From contig JBEDUI010000050.1 of NCBI GenBank assembly GCA_040414495.1, positions 1 to 20,125 of the forward strand: a DNA stretch of 20,125 nt, read 5' to 3'. The stretch's first letter is position 1. Each line of letters opens with the position of its first letter. The notes under the pieces are model-generated. The model did not search any database. It was not told the DNA's origin and saw only the letters and a list, made by a program, of their open reading frames with translations. The position numbers and the translations under genes are program-made. The stretch is from DATAVB01 sp040414495. GTDB lineage: Bacteria; Actinomycetota; Actinomycetes; Mycobacteriales; QHCD01. Shown here in pieces: positions 12,266 through 20,125 of the stretch.

Positions 12266-13790
12266 AGAGGCGGTCCGGACCATCGTGGTGTGGTGCGCCG
12301 ACTGGCCGGTGACCGCGGCGGTGCTGGCCGGCGACGCGGCCGAAGGCGCGCCGGTGGCCGTACTCTCCGCCGGTGTCGTGCTGGCCTGTTCGGCGGCGGC
12401 CCGCACCGATGGGGTACGCCGGGGGCTGCGGCGACGGGAGGCGCAAAGCCGCTGTCCCGATCTGGTCGTACTCGCCCATGATCCCGACGCCGAGGCCCGG
12501 TTCTTCGAGCCGGTGGTCCGCACGATCGAGGCCAGTTGCGTCGGCGTCGAGGTGGTACGACCGGGGCTGATCGCGATGGCCGCGCGCGGACCGGCCCGCT
12601 ATTACGGCGGCGAGACCGCGGTGCTCGACCACCTGGCCCGTACCATTCCGGTCCCCTGCCGGATCGGCATCGCCGACGGGGTTTTCGCCGCCACCATCGC
12701 CGCGCAGAGCAGCGCCGAGCCCGGGACCCGGGTGCCGCCGGGCGGCTCGGCCGAATTCCTCGCCCCACGTCCGGTCGACACGTTGGACCGTCCCGAGCTC
12801 ACCGTTCTGCTGCACCGGCTCGGGTTGACCACGCTGGGTTCCTTCGCCGCCCTGAGTCCCCGCGACGTGCTCGATCGGTTCGGACCGGAAGGCGCGCTGG
12901 CCCACCGGCTGGCCCGCGGACTGGACGCTCGCCCGTTGGCCGCCCGCAAACCGCCGCCCGAGCTGACCGTCAGCACCGTCTTCGACCCGCCGGTCGACCG
13001 GGTGGACACCGCCGCCTTCGCCGCCCGTGCTCTGGCGGCCCGGTTCCACGACCTGCTCACCGCGCATGGGCTGGGATGTCTTCGGCTGGCCATCGTCGCC
13101 TGCACCGAGGACGGTCAGGAGCTGACCCGGTGCTGGCGCCACGACGGTGCGCTCTCCGCCGCAGCGGTGGCCGACCGGGTGCGGTGGCAGCTGGACAGCT
13201 GGCTCAGTACGGCCGGCCCGACCGCCGGGATCACCCAGCTGCGCCTCGCGCCCGACCAGGTGATCGACCACGCCGGTCAGCAGCTCGGCCTGTGGGGTGG
13301 CACCGGCGACGCCGACGATCGGGCCGACCGGGCGCTGGTCCGGGTGCAGAGCCTGCTCGGTCCGGACGCCGTGCTCACCCCGGTCGCCGCGGGTGGCCGG
13401 GGCGCCGATGACCAGGTGCAGCTGATCCCCTGGGGCGAGCCGCGCCAGCCCGACCGCGACGCCGACCAGCCCTGGCCGGGCCGGATTCCGGCGCCCTCGC
13501 CGGCCACGGTCCTGACCGCGGCCGCGCCGGCCGAGATGCGCGACCGCGACGGCGTACCGGTGACGGTGACCGGACGGGAGGCGGTCAGTGCGCCGCCGGC
13601 CCGGTTGACGGTGCGGGGTGGCGTCAGCGAAGTGGTCGCCTGGGCCGGTCCGTGGCCGGTCGACGAACGCTGGTGGGACCCGGCCACCGCCCGCCGCCGG
13701 GCCCGCTTCCAGGTGGTGACCGCGGATGGCGTCGCCCGGCTGATGTCGGTCGCCGAGGGCCGGTGGTGGGTCGAGGCGGTGTACGACTGA
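12258..13790 (+). CDS. imuB: ImuB, non-catalytic Y-family polymerase-like mutasome subunit
   Basis: A 510-residue Y-family-like protein. The palm, fingers and thumb pattern is recognisable: VVWCADWPVTAA at the N-terminus, then ARGPARYYGGETAVLDHLAR, PCRIGIADGVFAATIAAQSS and VDTLDRPELTVLLHRLGL. Of the usual catalytic acids only Asp15 remains; the S-D-E motif is replaced by ASCVGVEVVRPG, so it should not polymerise DNA. QLGLWG at residues 342-347 matches the beta-clamp-binding motif of ImuB (QLPLWG in M. tuberculosis as I recall). The long C-terminal region resembles the ImuA'/DnaE2 contact region. In mycobacteria ImuB is the hub that brings DnaE2 to the clamp. ATG 12258 has GGGGTGG 5 nt upstream. 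The gene is co-directional with imuA' (18-bp gap) and dnaE2 (19-bp gap). Confidence 0.93.
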   Translation: MTKEAVRTIVVWCADWPVTAAVLAGDAAEGAPVAVLSAGVVLACSAAARTDGVRRGLRRREAQSRCPDLVVLAHDPDAEARFFEPVVRTIEASCVGVEVVRPGLIAMAARGPARYYGGETAVLDHLARTIPVPCRIGIADGVFAATIAAQSSAEPGTRVPPGGSAEFLAPRPVDTLDRPELTVLLHRLGLTTLGSFAALSPRDVLDRFGPEGALAHRLARGLDARPLAARKPPPELTVSTVFDPPVDRVDTAAFAARALAARFHDLLTAHGLGCLRLAIVACTEDGQELTRCWRHDGALSAAAVADRVRWQLDSWLSTAGPTAGITQLRLAPDQVIDHAGQQLGLWGGTGDADDRADRALVRVQSLLGPDAVLTPVAAGGRGADDQVQLIPWGEPRQPDRDADQPWPGRIPAPSPATVLTAAAPAEMRDRDGVPVTVTGREAVSAPPARLTVRGGVSEVVAWAGPWPVDERWWDPATARRRARFQVVTADGVARLMSVAEGRWWVEAVYD

Positions 13791-13812
13791 TGCTGATGGG
13801 CCAGAGCTGATG
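13790..13812 (+). other. Six-codon mini-ORF bridging imuB and dnaE2
   Basis: ATG at 13790 overlaps the imuB stop as TGATG and reads MLMGQS before TGA (13808-13810), which overlaps the dnaE2 start as TGATG. The gap contains the direct repeat GCTGATGGG at 13792-13800 and 13806-13814. Translation is unproven; the arrangement suits termination-reinitiation. Confidence 0.4.
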
Positions 13813-16800
13813 GGATGGCGTAATCCCCCGACACCGTGGTCGGAGCTGGAGCGCATTCTGTCCGGGCGACCCCGGACCGAAGCGCAATCGCCCGGCGACG
13901 GTAACGACAGCCCGGCCTGGACCCGGCGCCGGATCCCGTTCACGCCGACCAGCCCACGCCGGTACGTACCAACGCAGCCGCTGTACGCCGAGCTGCACGT
14001 GCACTCCAACTTCAGCTTTCTCGACGGCGCCAGCTACCCCGAAGATCTGGCCGAGACCGCAGCCGAGCTGGGCCTGTCGGCGCTAGCGCTCACCGACCAC
14101 GACGGCATGTACGGCGTCGTCCGGTTCGCCCAGGCAGCCAAGGATCTGGGCCTGCCGACGGTCTTCGGCGCGGAACTGTCGCTGGGCCTGTCCATGCCGC
14201 AGAACGGCATCGCCGACCCCGAGGGCAACCACCTGCTGGCGTTGGCCCGCGGACCGGAGGGGTACCGGAGGCTCTGCGCCGCGATCAGTGCCGGGCAACG
14301 GGCCGGCGGCGAGAAAGGCAAACCCATCTACGACCTGGCCGCGCTCGGCGAGCGGGCCGGCGGCCACTGGGCGGTGCTCACCGGTTGCCGCAAGGGCACG
14401 GTGCCCGCGGCTCTGGCCCGGGGCGGGATGGCCGCCGCCCGGACGGCGCTGGATGAGCTGATCGGGATATTCGGCCGGGAAAACGTAGTGGTCGAGCTGA
14501 CCGATCACGGCGGCCCCGAGGACGCCGACCGGGTCGACGCCCTGGTCGAGCTGGCCGAATGGGCCCGGCTGGACACCGTCGCTACCGGCAACGTGCACTA
14601 CGCCGTCCCGTCCCGGGGCCGGTTGGCGGCGGCGCTGGCCTCGGTCCGGGCCCGGCGGGGTCTGGACGACATGGACGGCTGGCTGCCGGCCGCAGGCTCG
14701 GCCTATCTGCGTTCGGGCGCGGAGATGGCGGCCCGGTTCGCCCGGTATCCGGACGCGGTGACCCGGGCGGCCGAGCTGGGGGCCGCCTGCGCGTTCGAGC
14801 TCGCGCTGGTCAAACCCGAGCTGCCGGTGCTGTGGCCCGCGGGCGAGACCGACATCAGTTATCTGCGCCGGCTCACCATGCAGGGCGCCCTGGGCCGGTA
14901 TGGCACGCCGGAAAGCAACCCGAAGGCGTACCAGCAACTCGAACACGAATTACGGACCATCGAAGAGCTCAAATTCCCCGGCTATTTCCTCATCATCAAA
15001 GACATCGTCGATTTCTGTACTAAGGAGGGAATTCTCTGCCAGGGCCGGGGATCGGCCGCCAATTCCGCGGTGTGTTACGCGCTCGGGGTGACCGTCGTGG
15101 ACCCGGTCGCATACGAACTGCTCTTCGAACGGTTCCTCGCCCCCGAACGGGCCGAGCCGCCCGATATCGATATCGACATCGCCTCGGAACGACGCGAGGA
15201 GGTCATCCAGTACGTCTACGACACCTACGGCCGGGACAATGCCGCGCAGGTCGCCAACATCATCACCTACCGACCCCGCTCCGCGGTCCGCGACATGGCT
15301 AAAGCCCTCGGCTATTCGACCGGGCAACAGGACGCCTGGTCCAAACAGATCGAGGGATGGGGCGCGCATCTGGACAACGTCGAGCACGACATTCCCGCCG
15401 ACGTACTCGAATTGGCCAGCCAACTGCAGGGATTTCCCCGGCACCTCGGCCTGCATTCGGGCGGCATGGTCATCTGCGACCGGCCGGTGACCGAGGTCTG
15501 CCCGGTCGAGTGGGCCCGGATGCCGAACCGCAGCGTGCTGCAATGGGACAAGGACGACTGCGCCGACACAGAGTTGGTGAAGTTCGACCTGCTGGGATTG
15601 GGGATGCTCTCGGCGTTGCAGGGCATGTTGGAGCTGATTCCGCGCTATTACGGGGAAACGATCGATCTGGCCAAGCTGCCGACCAACGATCCGGCGACGT
15701 TCGAAATGCTGCGGGCGGCCGACACGGTCGGGGTTTTCCAGGTCGAATCACGGGCCCAGATGGCGACCCTTCCCCGGCTCAAACCGAAGGTCTTCTATGA
15801 CCTGGCCTGCGAGGTGGCGTTGATCCGGCCCGGTCCGATCCAGGGTGGTTCGGTGCATCCGTACATCCGCCGCCGGAACGGTTCGGAGAAAATCACGTAT
15901 CCGCACCCGCTGTTGGAAAATTGCCTGCGCCGTACCAAGGGAATTCCGCTGTTCCAGGAACAGATGATGCACATGGCCATCGACGCGGCCAGTTTTTCCC
16001 CGCAGCAGGCGGATGAATTGCGCCGGGCCATGGATTCGCGGCGGTCGGTGCAGAAAATGGAAAAGCTCAAAGCATCGCTCTACGAAGGAATGGCGGGGAA
16101 CGGAATTACCGGCGCCGTCGCCGACGATATCTACGAAAAGCTCGCGGCGTTCGCCAATTTCGGTTTCGCCGAGAGCCATGCGATCAGCTTCGCGTACCTG
16201 GTCTATTCCAGCGCCTACCTCAAACGGTTCTATCCGGCGGCTTTCTACGCGGCACTGCTGAACGCGCAGCCGATGGGTTTTTATTCGCCGCAGTCGCTGA
16301 TCGCCGATGCCCGTCGGCACGGCCTGACCGTCTACGGACCGGATATCAACCTCTCCGGGGCGATGGCGACGTTGCGGCCCGCGCCACCGGATGCGCGGCC
16401 GACCACGCTGGGGTTCCCGGGCACGGTCGAGCCGGCGATCCGGCTGGGCCTGTCCTCGGTACGGCGGCTGGGCAAGGAGCAGGCCAAAAGCGTCGAGGCC
16501 GAACGCGATGAGCACGGCCCGTTCCGCGATATGGCCGACCTGGCCCGGCGCACCGGACTGTCCACTCCGGCAATCGAGTCTTTGGCCACCGCCGGCGCGT
16601 TCGACGGTTTCGGGCTCGACCGCCGGCGCGCGTTGTGGTCGGCCGGGGTCGTCGCGACCGAACGGCCGGATCGGCTGGCCGGGCTCGGGCTCGGCGCCGA
16701 TCCGCCGACGTTGCCGGACATGTCGCCGATGGAGCAGACGATGGCGGACCTGTGGTCGACCGGGATCTCGCCGACCAGCTACCCGACTCAGTTCCTACGA

Positions 16801-17133
16801 CCTCGGCTGGATTCGCTCGGGGTCGTGCCGGCCGAGCGATTGCGTCAGGTCGCGGACGGCGCCCGGGTCCTGATCGGTGGCGTCGTGACGCATCGGCAGC
16901 GGCCGGCCACCGCCAGCGGCATCACATTCATGAGCCTGGAGGACGAGACCGGCCTGATCAACGTCGTCTGCTCCCCCGCCGTTTGGCAACGCCACCGCCG
17001 GGTCGCCCGCGAATCCGGGTCGCTGCTGATCCGCGGCCGGCTCGAACGCAGCGACGGCGTTGTCAACGTGGTTGCCGAGCAGATCCACAAGCTGCCGCTG
17101 CAGGTGCCGGCCAGCTCCCGGGATTTCCGGTGA
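13810..17133 (+). CDS. dnaE2: Error-prone DNA polymerase DnaE2
   Basis: A 1107-residue C-family polymerase alpha subunit of the DnaE2 (ImuC) type, the translesion polymerase of the SOS mutasome. The N-terminus MGWRNPPTPWSELERIL resembles the MGW start of mycobacterial DnaE2 as I recall it. The PHP domain follows with LHVHSNFSFLDGASYPEDLA (His63, His65). The palm carries PDIDIDI with Asp452 and Asp454, and KFDLLGLGML supplies the third catalytic Asp (593). The thumb/fingers region includes GVFQVESRAQMATLPRL and FANFGFAESHAISFAYLVYS. An OB fold (FMSLEDETGLINVVCSPAVW) is near the C-terminus. It is shorter than replicative DnaE1 and ends without a tau-binding region, as DnaE2 does. No proofreading domain is visible. 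Transcription comes from the LexA-controlled promoter at 11467. Confidence 0.97.
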   Translation: MGWRNPPTPWSELERILSGRPRTEAQSPGDGNDSPAWTRRRIPFTPTSPRRYVPTQPLYAELHVHSNFSFLDGASYPEDLAETAAELGLSALALTDHDGMYGVVRFAQAAKDLGLPTVFGAELSLGLSMPQNGIADPEGNHLLALARGPEGYRRLCAAISAGQRAGGEKGKPIYDLAALGERAGGHWAVLTGCRKGTVPAALARGGMAAARTALDELIGIFGRENVVVELTDHGGPEDADRVDALVELAEWARLDTVATGNVHYAVPSRGRLAAALASVRARRGLDDMDGWLPAAGSAYLRSGAEMAARFARYPDAVTRAAELGAACAFELALVKPELPVLWPAGETDISYLRRLTMQGALGRYGTPESNPKAYQQLEHELRTIEELKFPGYFLIIKDIVDFCTKEGILCQGRGSAANSAVCYALGVTVVDPVAYELLFERFLAPERAEPPDIDIDIASERREEVIQYVYDTYGRDNAAQVANIITYRPRSAVRDMAKALGYSTGQQDAWSKQIEGWGAHLDNVEHDIPADVLELASQLQGFPRHLGLHSGGMVICDRPVTEVCPVEWARMPNRSVLQWDKDDCADTELVKFDLLGLGMLSALQGMLELIPRYYGETIDLAKLPTNDPATFEMLRAADTVGVFQVESRAQMATLPRLKPKVFYDLACEVALIRPGPIQGGSVHPYIRRRNGSEKITYPHPLLENCLRRTKGIPLFQEQMMHMAIDAASFSPQQADELRRAMDSRRSVQKMEKLKASLYEGMAGNGITGAVADDIYEKLAAFANFGFAESHAISFAYLVYSSAYLKRFYPAAFYAALLNAQPMGFYSPQSLIADARRHGLTVYGPDINLSGAMATLRPAPPDARPTTLGFPGTVEPAIRLGLSSVRRLGKEQAKSVEAERDEHGPFRDMADLARRTGLSTPAIESLATAGAFDGFGLDRRRALWSAGVVATERPDRLAGLGLGADPPTLPDMSPMEQTMADLWSTGISPTSYPTQFLRPRLDSLGVVPAERLRQVADGARVLIGGVVTHRQRPATASGITFMSLEDETGLINVVCSPAVWQRHRRVARESGSLLIRGRLERSDGVVNVVAEQIHKLPLQVPASSRDFR

Positions 17134-17153
17134 CACCGCCCTTCCCCGAAAGG

Positions 17154-17170
17154 CGCCTCCCCGCGAGGCG
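17154..17170. terminator. Weak GC hairpin between dnaE2 and the oxidoreductase gene
   Basis: CGCCTC (17154-17159) pairs with GAGGCG (17165-17170) around a 5-nt loop, midway in the 56-bp gap between two convergent genes. There is no U-tract and the stem is only 6 bp; it may still serve as a bidirectional terminator. Confidence 0.3.
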
Positions 17171-17189
17171 GAGCGACTTCCCGACCGGC

Positions 17190-18101
17190 TTACGGGACCA
17201 GCACGATCTTGCCGCCGGCATGCCCGCTGTCGCTGAGCCGGTGCGCCTCCGCGACATCGGCGAACGGGAAGACGGCGGCGATGGTGGCGATCAGATCGTG
17301 CCGGGCGAGCCGATCAGCGGCCGCGCCGAGGCCCTCCGTGGTCGGCTCATTCACGCCGGCAGTGAAGACGACGCCGTACTGGGCGGCCGCATCATCGGCG
17401 ATGGTGACGATGCGGTCGGTGCCCCCACGCAGTTCGATGGAGTCTGGTAGGGCGCCCTTGCCGGACACGTCGAGCACCGCATCAACGCCGTCGGGCGCGA
17501 GGGCGCGTACCCGCTCGACCAGGCCCGGCCCGTAAACCGTGGGGATGGCCCCGAGTTCACGGACCCGATCCTGGTTCGCCTCGCTGGCCGTACCGATGAC
17601 GGTGGCCCCGCGCTCGATCGCCAACTGCACGACGATTTGGCCGACCGAACCGCTCGCGCCGTGGATCAGCAACGTATCCCCAGCGCCGACCTGCAGCAGG
17701 CTCAACGTACGGGTCGCGGTCTCCACCGCGACCGGCAACGCGACGGCCGCCTGGAAATCCAGGTCGTCCGGCATCGTGACGTATCTGGTGGCGAGCGCGA
17801 ACTCGGCGTACGACCCGGCTGGCGCGTCGGCCGAACCGAGCACCCGATCGCCGACCGCCACGTCGGTAACCCCGTCGCCGAGGGCGTCGACGGTCCCGGC
17901 CACGTCAATTCCGAGTATCGCCGGCAGCGGTGTGTGGAAGGCCCGCTCCATGTCACCACGCCGGATCTTGCCGTCAATCGGGTTGACCCCGGCGGCGCGC
18001 ACCCGGACGCGGATCTGGCCCGGACCCGGCTCGGGCACCGGCACCTCGGCCAGGCTCAATACCTCAGGGCCGCCGAATGCGGTCATCGCGATGGCTTTCA
18101 T
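17190..18101 (-). CDS. NADP-dependent quinone oxidoreductase-like protein (zinc-less MDR family)
   Basis: A 303-residue medium-chain dehydrogenase/reductase. The GroES-like half shows MTAFGGPEVLSLAEVPVPEP, RVRAAGVNPIDGKIRRGDM and LGIDVAGTVDALGDGVTDVA; the Rossmann half shows LLIHGASGSVGQIVVQLAIE with A-x-x-G-x-x-G at 149-154, and IGTASEANQDRVRELGA. The cysteine/histidine zinc ligands are absent, placing it with the zinc-less NADPH:quinone reductase group. It probably reduces quinones or enones in the cytoplasm. A strong GGAGGAG lies a few bases upstream of the ATG at 18101. It follows dipZ on the same strand after 36 bp, so co-transcription is likely and would pair two redox functions. No regulator is adjacent. 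Confidence 0.92.
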   Translation of the reverse strand: MKAIAMTAFGGPEVLSLAEVPVPEPGPGQIRVRVRAAGVNPIDGKIRRGDMERAFHTPLPAILGIDVAGTVDALGDGVTDVAVGDRVLGSADAPAGSYAEFALATRYVTMPDDLDFQAAVALPVAVETATRTLSLLQVGAGDTLLIHGASGSVGQIVVQLAIERGATVIGTASEANQDRVRELGAIPTVYGPGLVERVRALAPDGVDAVLDVSGKGALPDSIELRGGTDRIVTIADDAAAQYGVVFTAGVNEPTTEGLGAAADRLARHDLIATIAAVFPFADVAEAHRLSDSGHAGGKIVLVP

Positions 18102-18137
18102 CTCGGCTCCTCCTGCCGGAAAAGCTGATCGTACGCA

Positions 18138-19979
18138 TCACCCGAACGTGAAGTCGTACGCCTGCACTCCCGGACTCACACCGAGCGTGAGCACTCCCTG
18201 CGCACCGCTGCCGTTCTTGACCAGGGTGTACAGCTTCGGCGGGCCGCTGACCTTGACCTGTGTCGTCGGTTTTCCGTTGACCTGGACGGTGACCGTGCCT
18301 TTGCCGCCCATCACCAGGTACACGTCATGTGCCTGGTAGCTCAACTTCAGTTGGGCGCGCTTGCCGGCGGTCAATTCCTCCGAGTCTTCGGTCCATACGC
18401 CGGACAGCGCGAACGTGTTCGGGGTCAGCGACGCCGGGAAGTCATACCGCGTCACCTCGTTCGCCTTGAGCGGCACGCCGCTGGTGTGCAACGGGTTGTA
18501 GTGGTAACCCAGGTACGTCTCCGGGGTCTGCTGTTGGGTTGGCGTCTTGTCCGGGATCTCGGTTGGTACGGGCAGGTTTTCCTTCGGATGGGCCTGCAGC
18601 AGCAACTGCCGGATCAGGTCTTCGGTCCCGGAATAATCGCCCTCGCCGAATCCAATATGCCGCACTTCGCCTTTCGCATCGATCAGGTAATCCGCTGGCC
18701 AATAGGCGTTGTCGTAGGCATTCCAGGTCTTGTACTGGTTATCAACCGCGACCGGGTATTTCACGCCGAGTGCCTTGGATTGCGATTTCACGTTCGAGAG
18801 TACGTGTTCGAACGCGAATTCCGGTGTGTGTACGCCGACAATGACGAGGCCGGCCTTGTTGTACGCCTTGTACCAGGCCTCCAGGTGCGGCAGCGTCCGT
18901 TGGCAGTTGATGCAGCTGTAGGTCCAGAAATCGACCAGCACTACTTTTCCGCGCAAACCGGCGACGTTCAGCGGTGTGCCGTCGGGAGTGTTGAGCCAAT
19001 GCGAAATGCCCGTGAAATTCGGCGCGCGACCGCAGTTCTGCGGGGTCAGGGCGCCCTCGGCGCAGGTGACGGACAGCTCGGGCGGTCCGCCGGCACTCAA
19101 TTCGCGCAGTTGTTTGCTCGCGCCCTTGTTTTCCTCGACCTTCTTCTGCAGCGCGGTGGTATAGCCGGGCACGTGGCGTTGCAGCCCGTCGGTCAGGTTC
19201 AGTCCGATCGCGCCGGCAACCAGAATCATGACCAAGCCACCGGCGATACGGAAATTGCGATTATTGCGGCGCAATACGCTGGTGCGCCGGGTGATCGCGT
19301 CGCCGGCAAGGGCCAGCACCAGCAGCGGCACACCGACACCCACACCAAATGCGGCGGTCAGCACGACCGAGTCGATTCCGATGTGATGCGTCGCCCCGAC
19401 CACCACGATCGCCGCCAACACCGGGCCGGCGCACGGCACGAACAGCAGCCCGAGCCCGAGGCCCAACACCAGACCGTTGCTGTCCGGGTTGACCCTCCGC
19501 AGCGGAATTCGGGCGAACGGCCGTTCCAGCAGCTCGCCCAACCGGCTGGAGATCAGGCTCATCCCGATGATCACCAGGACGACAATGCCGGCGTCACGCA
19601 GGAAGTCCTGCGGCAGATGCAGCTCGCTCAGGATCAGCGAACCAAACAAAGTGGACAGACAGAAACTCAGCACAAGGCCGGCGATCACGCCGTACGGCCG
19701 CCACGATCGGCGTCGCACCTCGAGGTCGCTCTCGCTCGGGGTTTGGTCGCCGGTTCCGGTCGCTGTCGTGCCGGTCGCTGTCGTGCCCGTTGCTGTCGTG
19801 CCCGTTGCTGTCGTGCCGGTCGCTGTCGTGTCGGCCGCTGACTTACCGGCCGCTGACTTACCGGCCGCTGGCTTACCGGTCGATCCGGCGGTCAGTACGA
19901 CCGGCAGCACCGGCAGCACGCAGGGCGAAATGCTCGTGATCACCCCGGCGAGGAATCCGACGACCACCAACGTGATCAT
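18138..19979 (-). CDS. dipZ: DipZ-like protein: CcdA membrane domain plus thioredoxin-like domain
   Basis: A 613-residue membrane thiol-disulfide protein that passes electrons from the cytoplasm to extracytoplasmic substrates. The CcdA part (about 1-265) has its paired cysteines in SISPCVLPVLP (Cys20) and FVPCAGPVLAA (Cys183) and about six hydrophobic segments. Residues about 270-465 are a TlpA/thioredoxin-like domain with VDFWTYSCINCQRTLPHLEA (Cys356-x-x-Cys359) and the cis-Pro-side segment VDNQYKTWNAYDNAYWPADY. The C-terminal 130 residues form a beta-rich domain typical of DipZ. A further cysteine pair (Cys306, Cys316) precedes the thioredoxin domain. ATG 19979 is chosen over the in-frame upstream ATG at 20069 because it begins directly with the first membrane segment and has GGGGGAG upstream. 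A 15-bp repeat encodes residues about 36-76, between the first hydrophobic segment and the second. Confidence 0.92.
   Translation of the reverse strand: MITLVVVGFLAGVITSISPCVLPVLPVVLTAGSTGKPAAGKSAAGKSAADTTATGTTATGTTATGTTATGTTATGTGDQTPSESDLEVRRRSWRPYGVIAGLVLSFCLSTLFGSLILSELHLPQDFLRDAGIVVLVIIGMSLISSRLGELLERPFARIPLRRVNPDSNGLVLGLGLGLLFVPCAGPVLAAIVVVGATHHIGIDSVVLTAAFGVGVGVPLLVLALAGDAITRRTSVLRRNNRNFRIAGGLVMILVAGAIGLNLTDGLQRHVPGYTTALQKKVEENKGASKQLRELSAGGPPELSVTCAEGALTPQNCGRAPNFTGISHWLNTPDGTPLNVAGLRGKVVLVDFWTYSCINCQRTLPHLEAWYKAYNKAGLVIVGVHTPEFAFEHVLSNVKSQSKALGVKYPVAVDNQYKTWNAYDNAYWPADYLIDAKGEVRHIGFGEGDYSGTEDLIRQLLLQAHPKENLPVPTEIPDKTPTQQQTPETYLGYHYNPLHTSGVPLKANEVTRYDFPASLTPNTFALSGVWTEDSEELTAGKRAQLKLSYQAHDVYLVMGGKGTVTVQVNGKPTTQVKVSGPPKLYTLVKNGSGAQGVLTLGVSPGVQAYDFTFG
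19756..19875 (-). repeat. 15-bp minisatellite within dipZ (8 units)
   Basis: Eight consecutive 15-bp units: five of type CCGGTCGCTGTCGTG (19756-19830, two carrying CCCGTTG) and three of type CCGGCCGCTGACTTA (19831-19875). In the protein they give three K-(S/P)-A-A-G-like and five T-T-A-T-G pentapeptides. The 15-bp length keeps the frame, so copy number can change without disrupting the protein. Confidence 0.93.
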
Positions 19980-20125
19980 GCGTACTCTCCCCCGCGTGCC
20001 CGGACGACGACTGTCTGAGCGGAGCCTACGTCGCGTATCACCCTGGACCCATCGCGTCGTCGTTACCATTTGCTTACGGCTGTACAGGAATACGGTCCCG
20101 TCGGCGGAAATGTTCAGCTGCTCGG
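19980..20125. other. Region upstream of dipZ to window edge, no gene recognised
   Basis: No coding signature is visible on either strand. The GGGGGAG ribosome site of dipZ lies near its left end. The promoter of dipZ should be here, but I see no convincing -35/-10 pair. Confidence 0.5.

Noticed and set aside
12240..14009. 589-codon minus-strand open frame opposite imuB.
   Set aside because: Low-complexity Gly/Arg/Pro/His-rich product without homology marks; imuB on the plus strand is certain.
18793..18830. GTTCGA and GTTCGAAC motifs within dipZ as a LexA site.
   Set aside because: Spacing does not give the 16-bp consensus and it lies inside coding sequence.
18327..19841. 504-codon plus-strand open frame opposite dipZ.
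   Set aside because: Gln/Arg-rich product without domain marks; it exists because the real gene is GC-rich at third positions.
19756..19875. Repeated units considered as a CRISPR array.
   Set aside because: Units are 15 bp, directly abutting, without spacers and in frame with dipZ.
19980..20069. Extension of DipZ by 30 codons.
   Set aside because: The extra residues are Arg-rich and precede a membrane segment that normally starts the protein; a ribosome site fits ATG 19979.

Overview
The window comes from a high-GC actinomycete. The base composition and GC-rich third codon positions point that way, as do several GTG starts, a LexA box of the actinobacterial type (core TCGAACGTACGTTCGA), an actinobacterial-style imuA'-imuB-dnaE2 mutasome and a DipZ-type CcdA-thioredoxin fusion. 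I cannot name the genus. Every substantial stretch is coding on one strand; no tRNA, rRNA, IS element, CRISPR array or prophage gene was found.

Positions 1-9605 form a patchwork of short stress and detoxification operons, each with its own regulator. An ArsR regulator, an SRPBCC/AHSA1 protein and a VOC protein run leftwards (1153 to 1). Upstream of them are two near-identical 18-bp palindromes placed over a predicted -35 and a predicted -10/start. An SMP-30-type lactonase is divergent. It converges on a LUD-domain gene plus a tandem-duplicated PCD-like/VOC gene (4108 to 2150), with a long hairpin in the gap. These two genes diverge from an ECF41/SigJ-type sigma factor (4249-5157). The divergent region holds two back-to-back copies of the same ECF41-like promoter, so the sigma factor probably drives both itself and the LUD-VOC operon. 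Two GNAT acetyltransferases follow. Then comes a MerR regulator with a VOC sensor domain, divergent from a VOC gene and a third GNAT gene that share a textbook MerR-type promoter with a 19-bp spacer. A VOC enzyme with the canonical metal triad and an MFS transporter complete this part.

Positions 11467-17133 hold the SOS mutagenesis cassette: a perfect 26-bp LexA palindrome, imuA', imuB and dnaE2 in one transcription unit. The imuA'-imuB junction carries an exact 22-bp tandem duplication. It appears to have split an ancestral ATGA overlap and left a 9-codon mini-ORF. A 6-codon mini-ORF links imuB to dnaE2.

Positions 17190-19979 (minus strand) hold a DipZ-like membrane thiol-disulfide protein followed by a zinc-less quinone oxidoreductase. 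The dipZ gene contains a 15-bp minisatellite (8 units), encoding a pentapeptide repeat loop next to the first membrane segment.

The strongest candidates for something new are the ECF41 divergent promoter pair with an unusual LUD plus PCD/VOC target operon, the MerR-VOC sensor beside its VOC partner, the twin-operator arsR promoter, and the duplicated imuA'-imuB junction.
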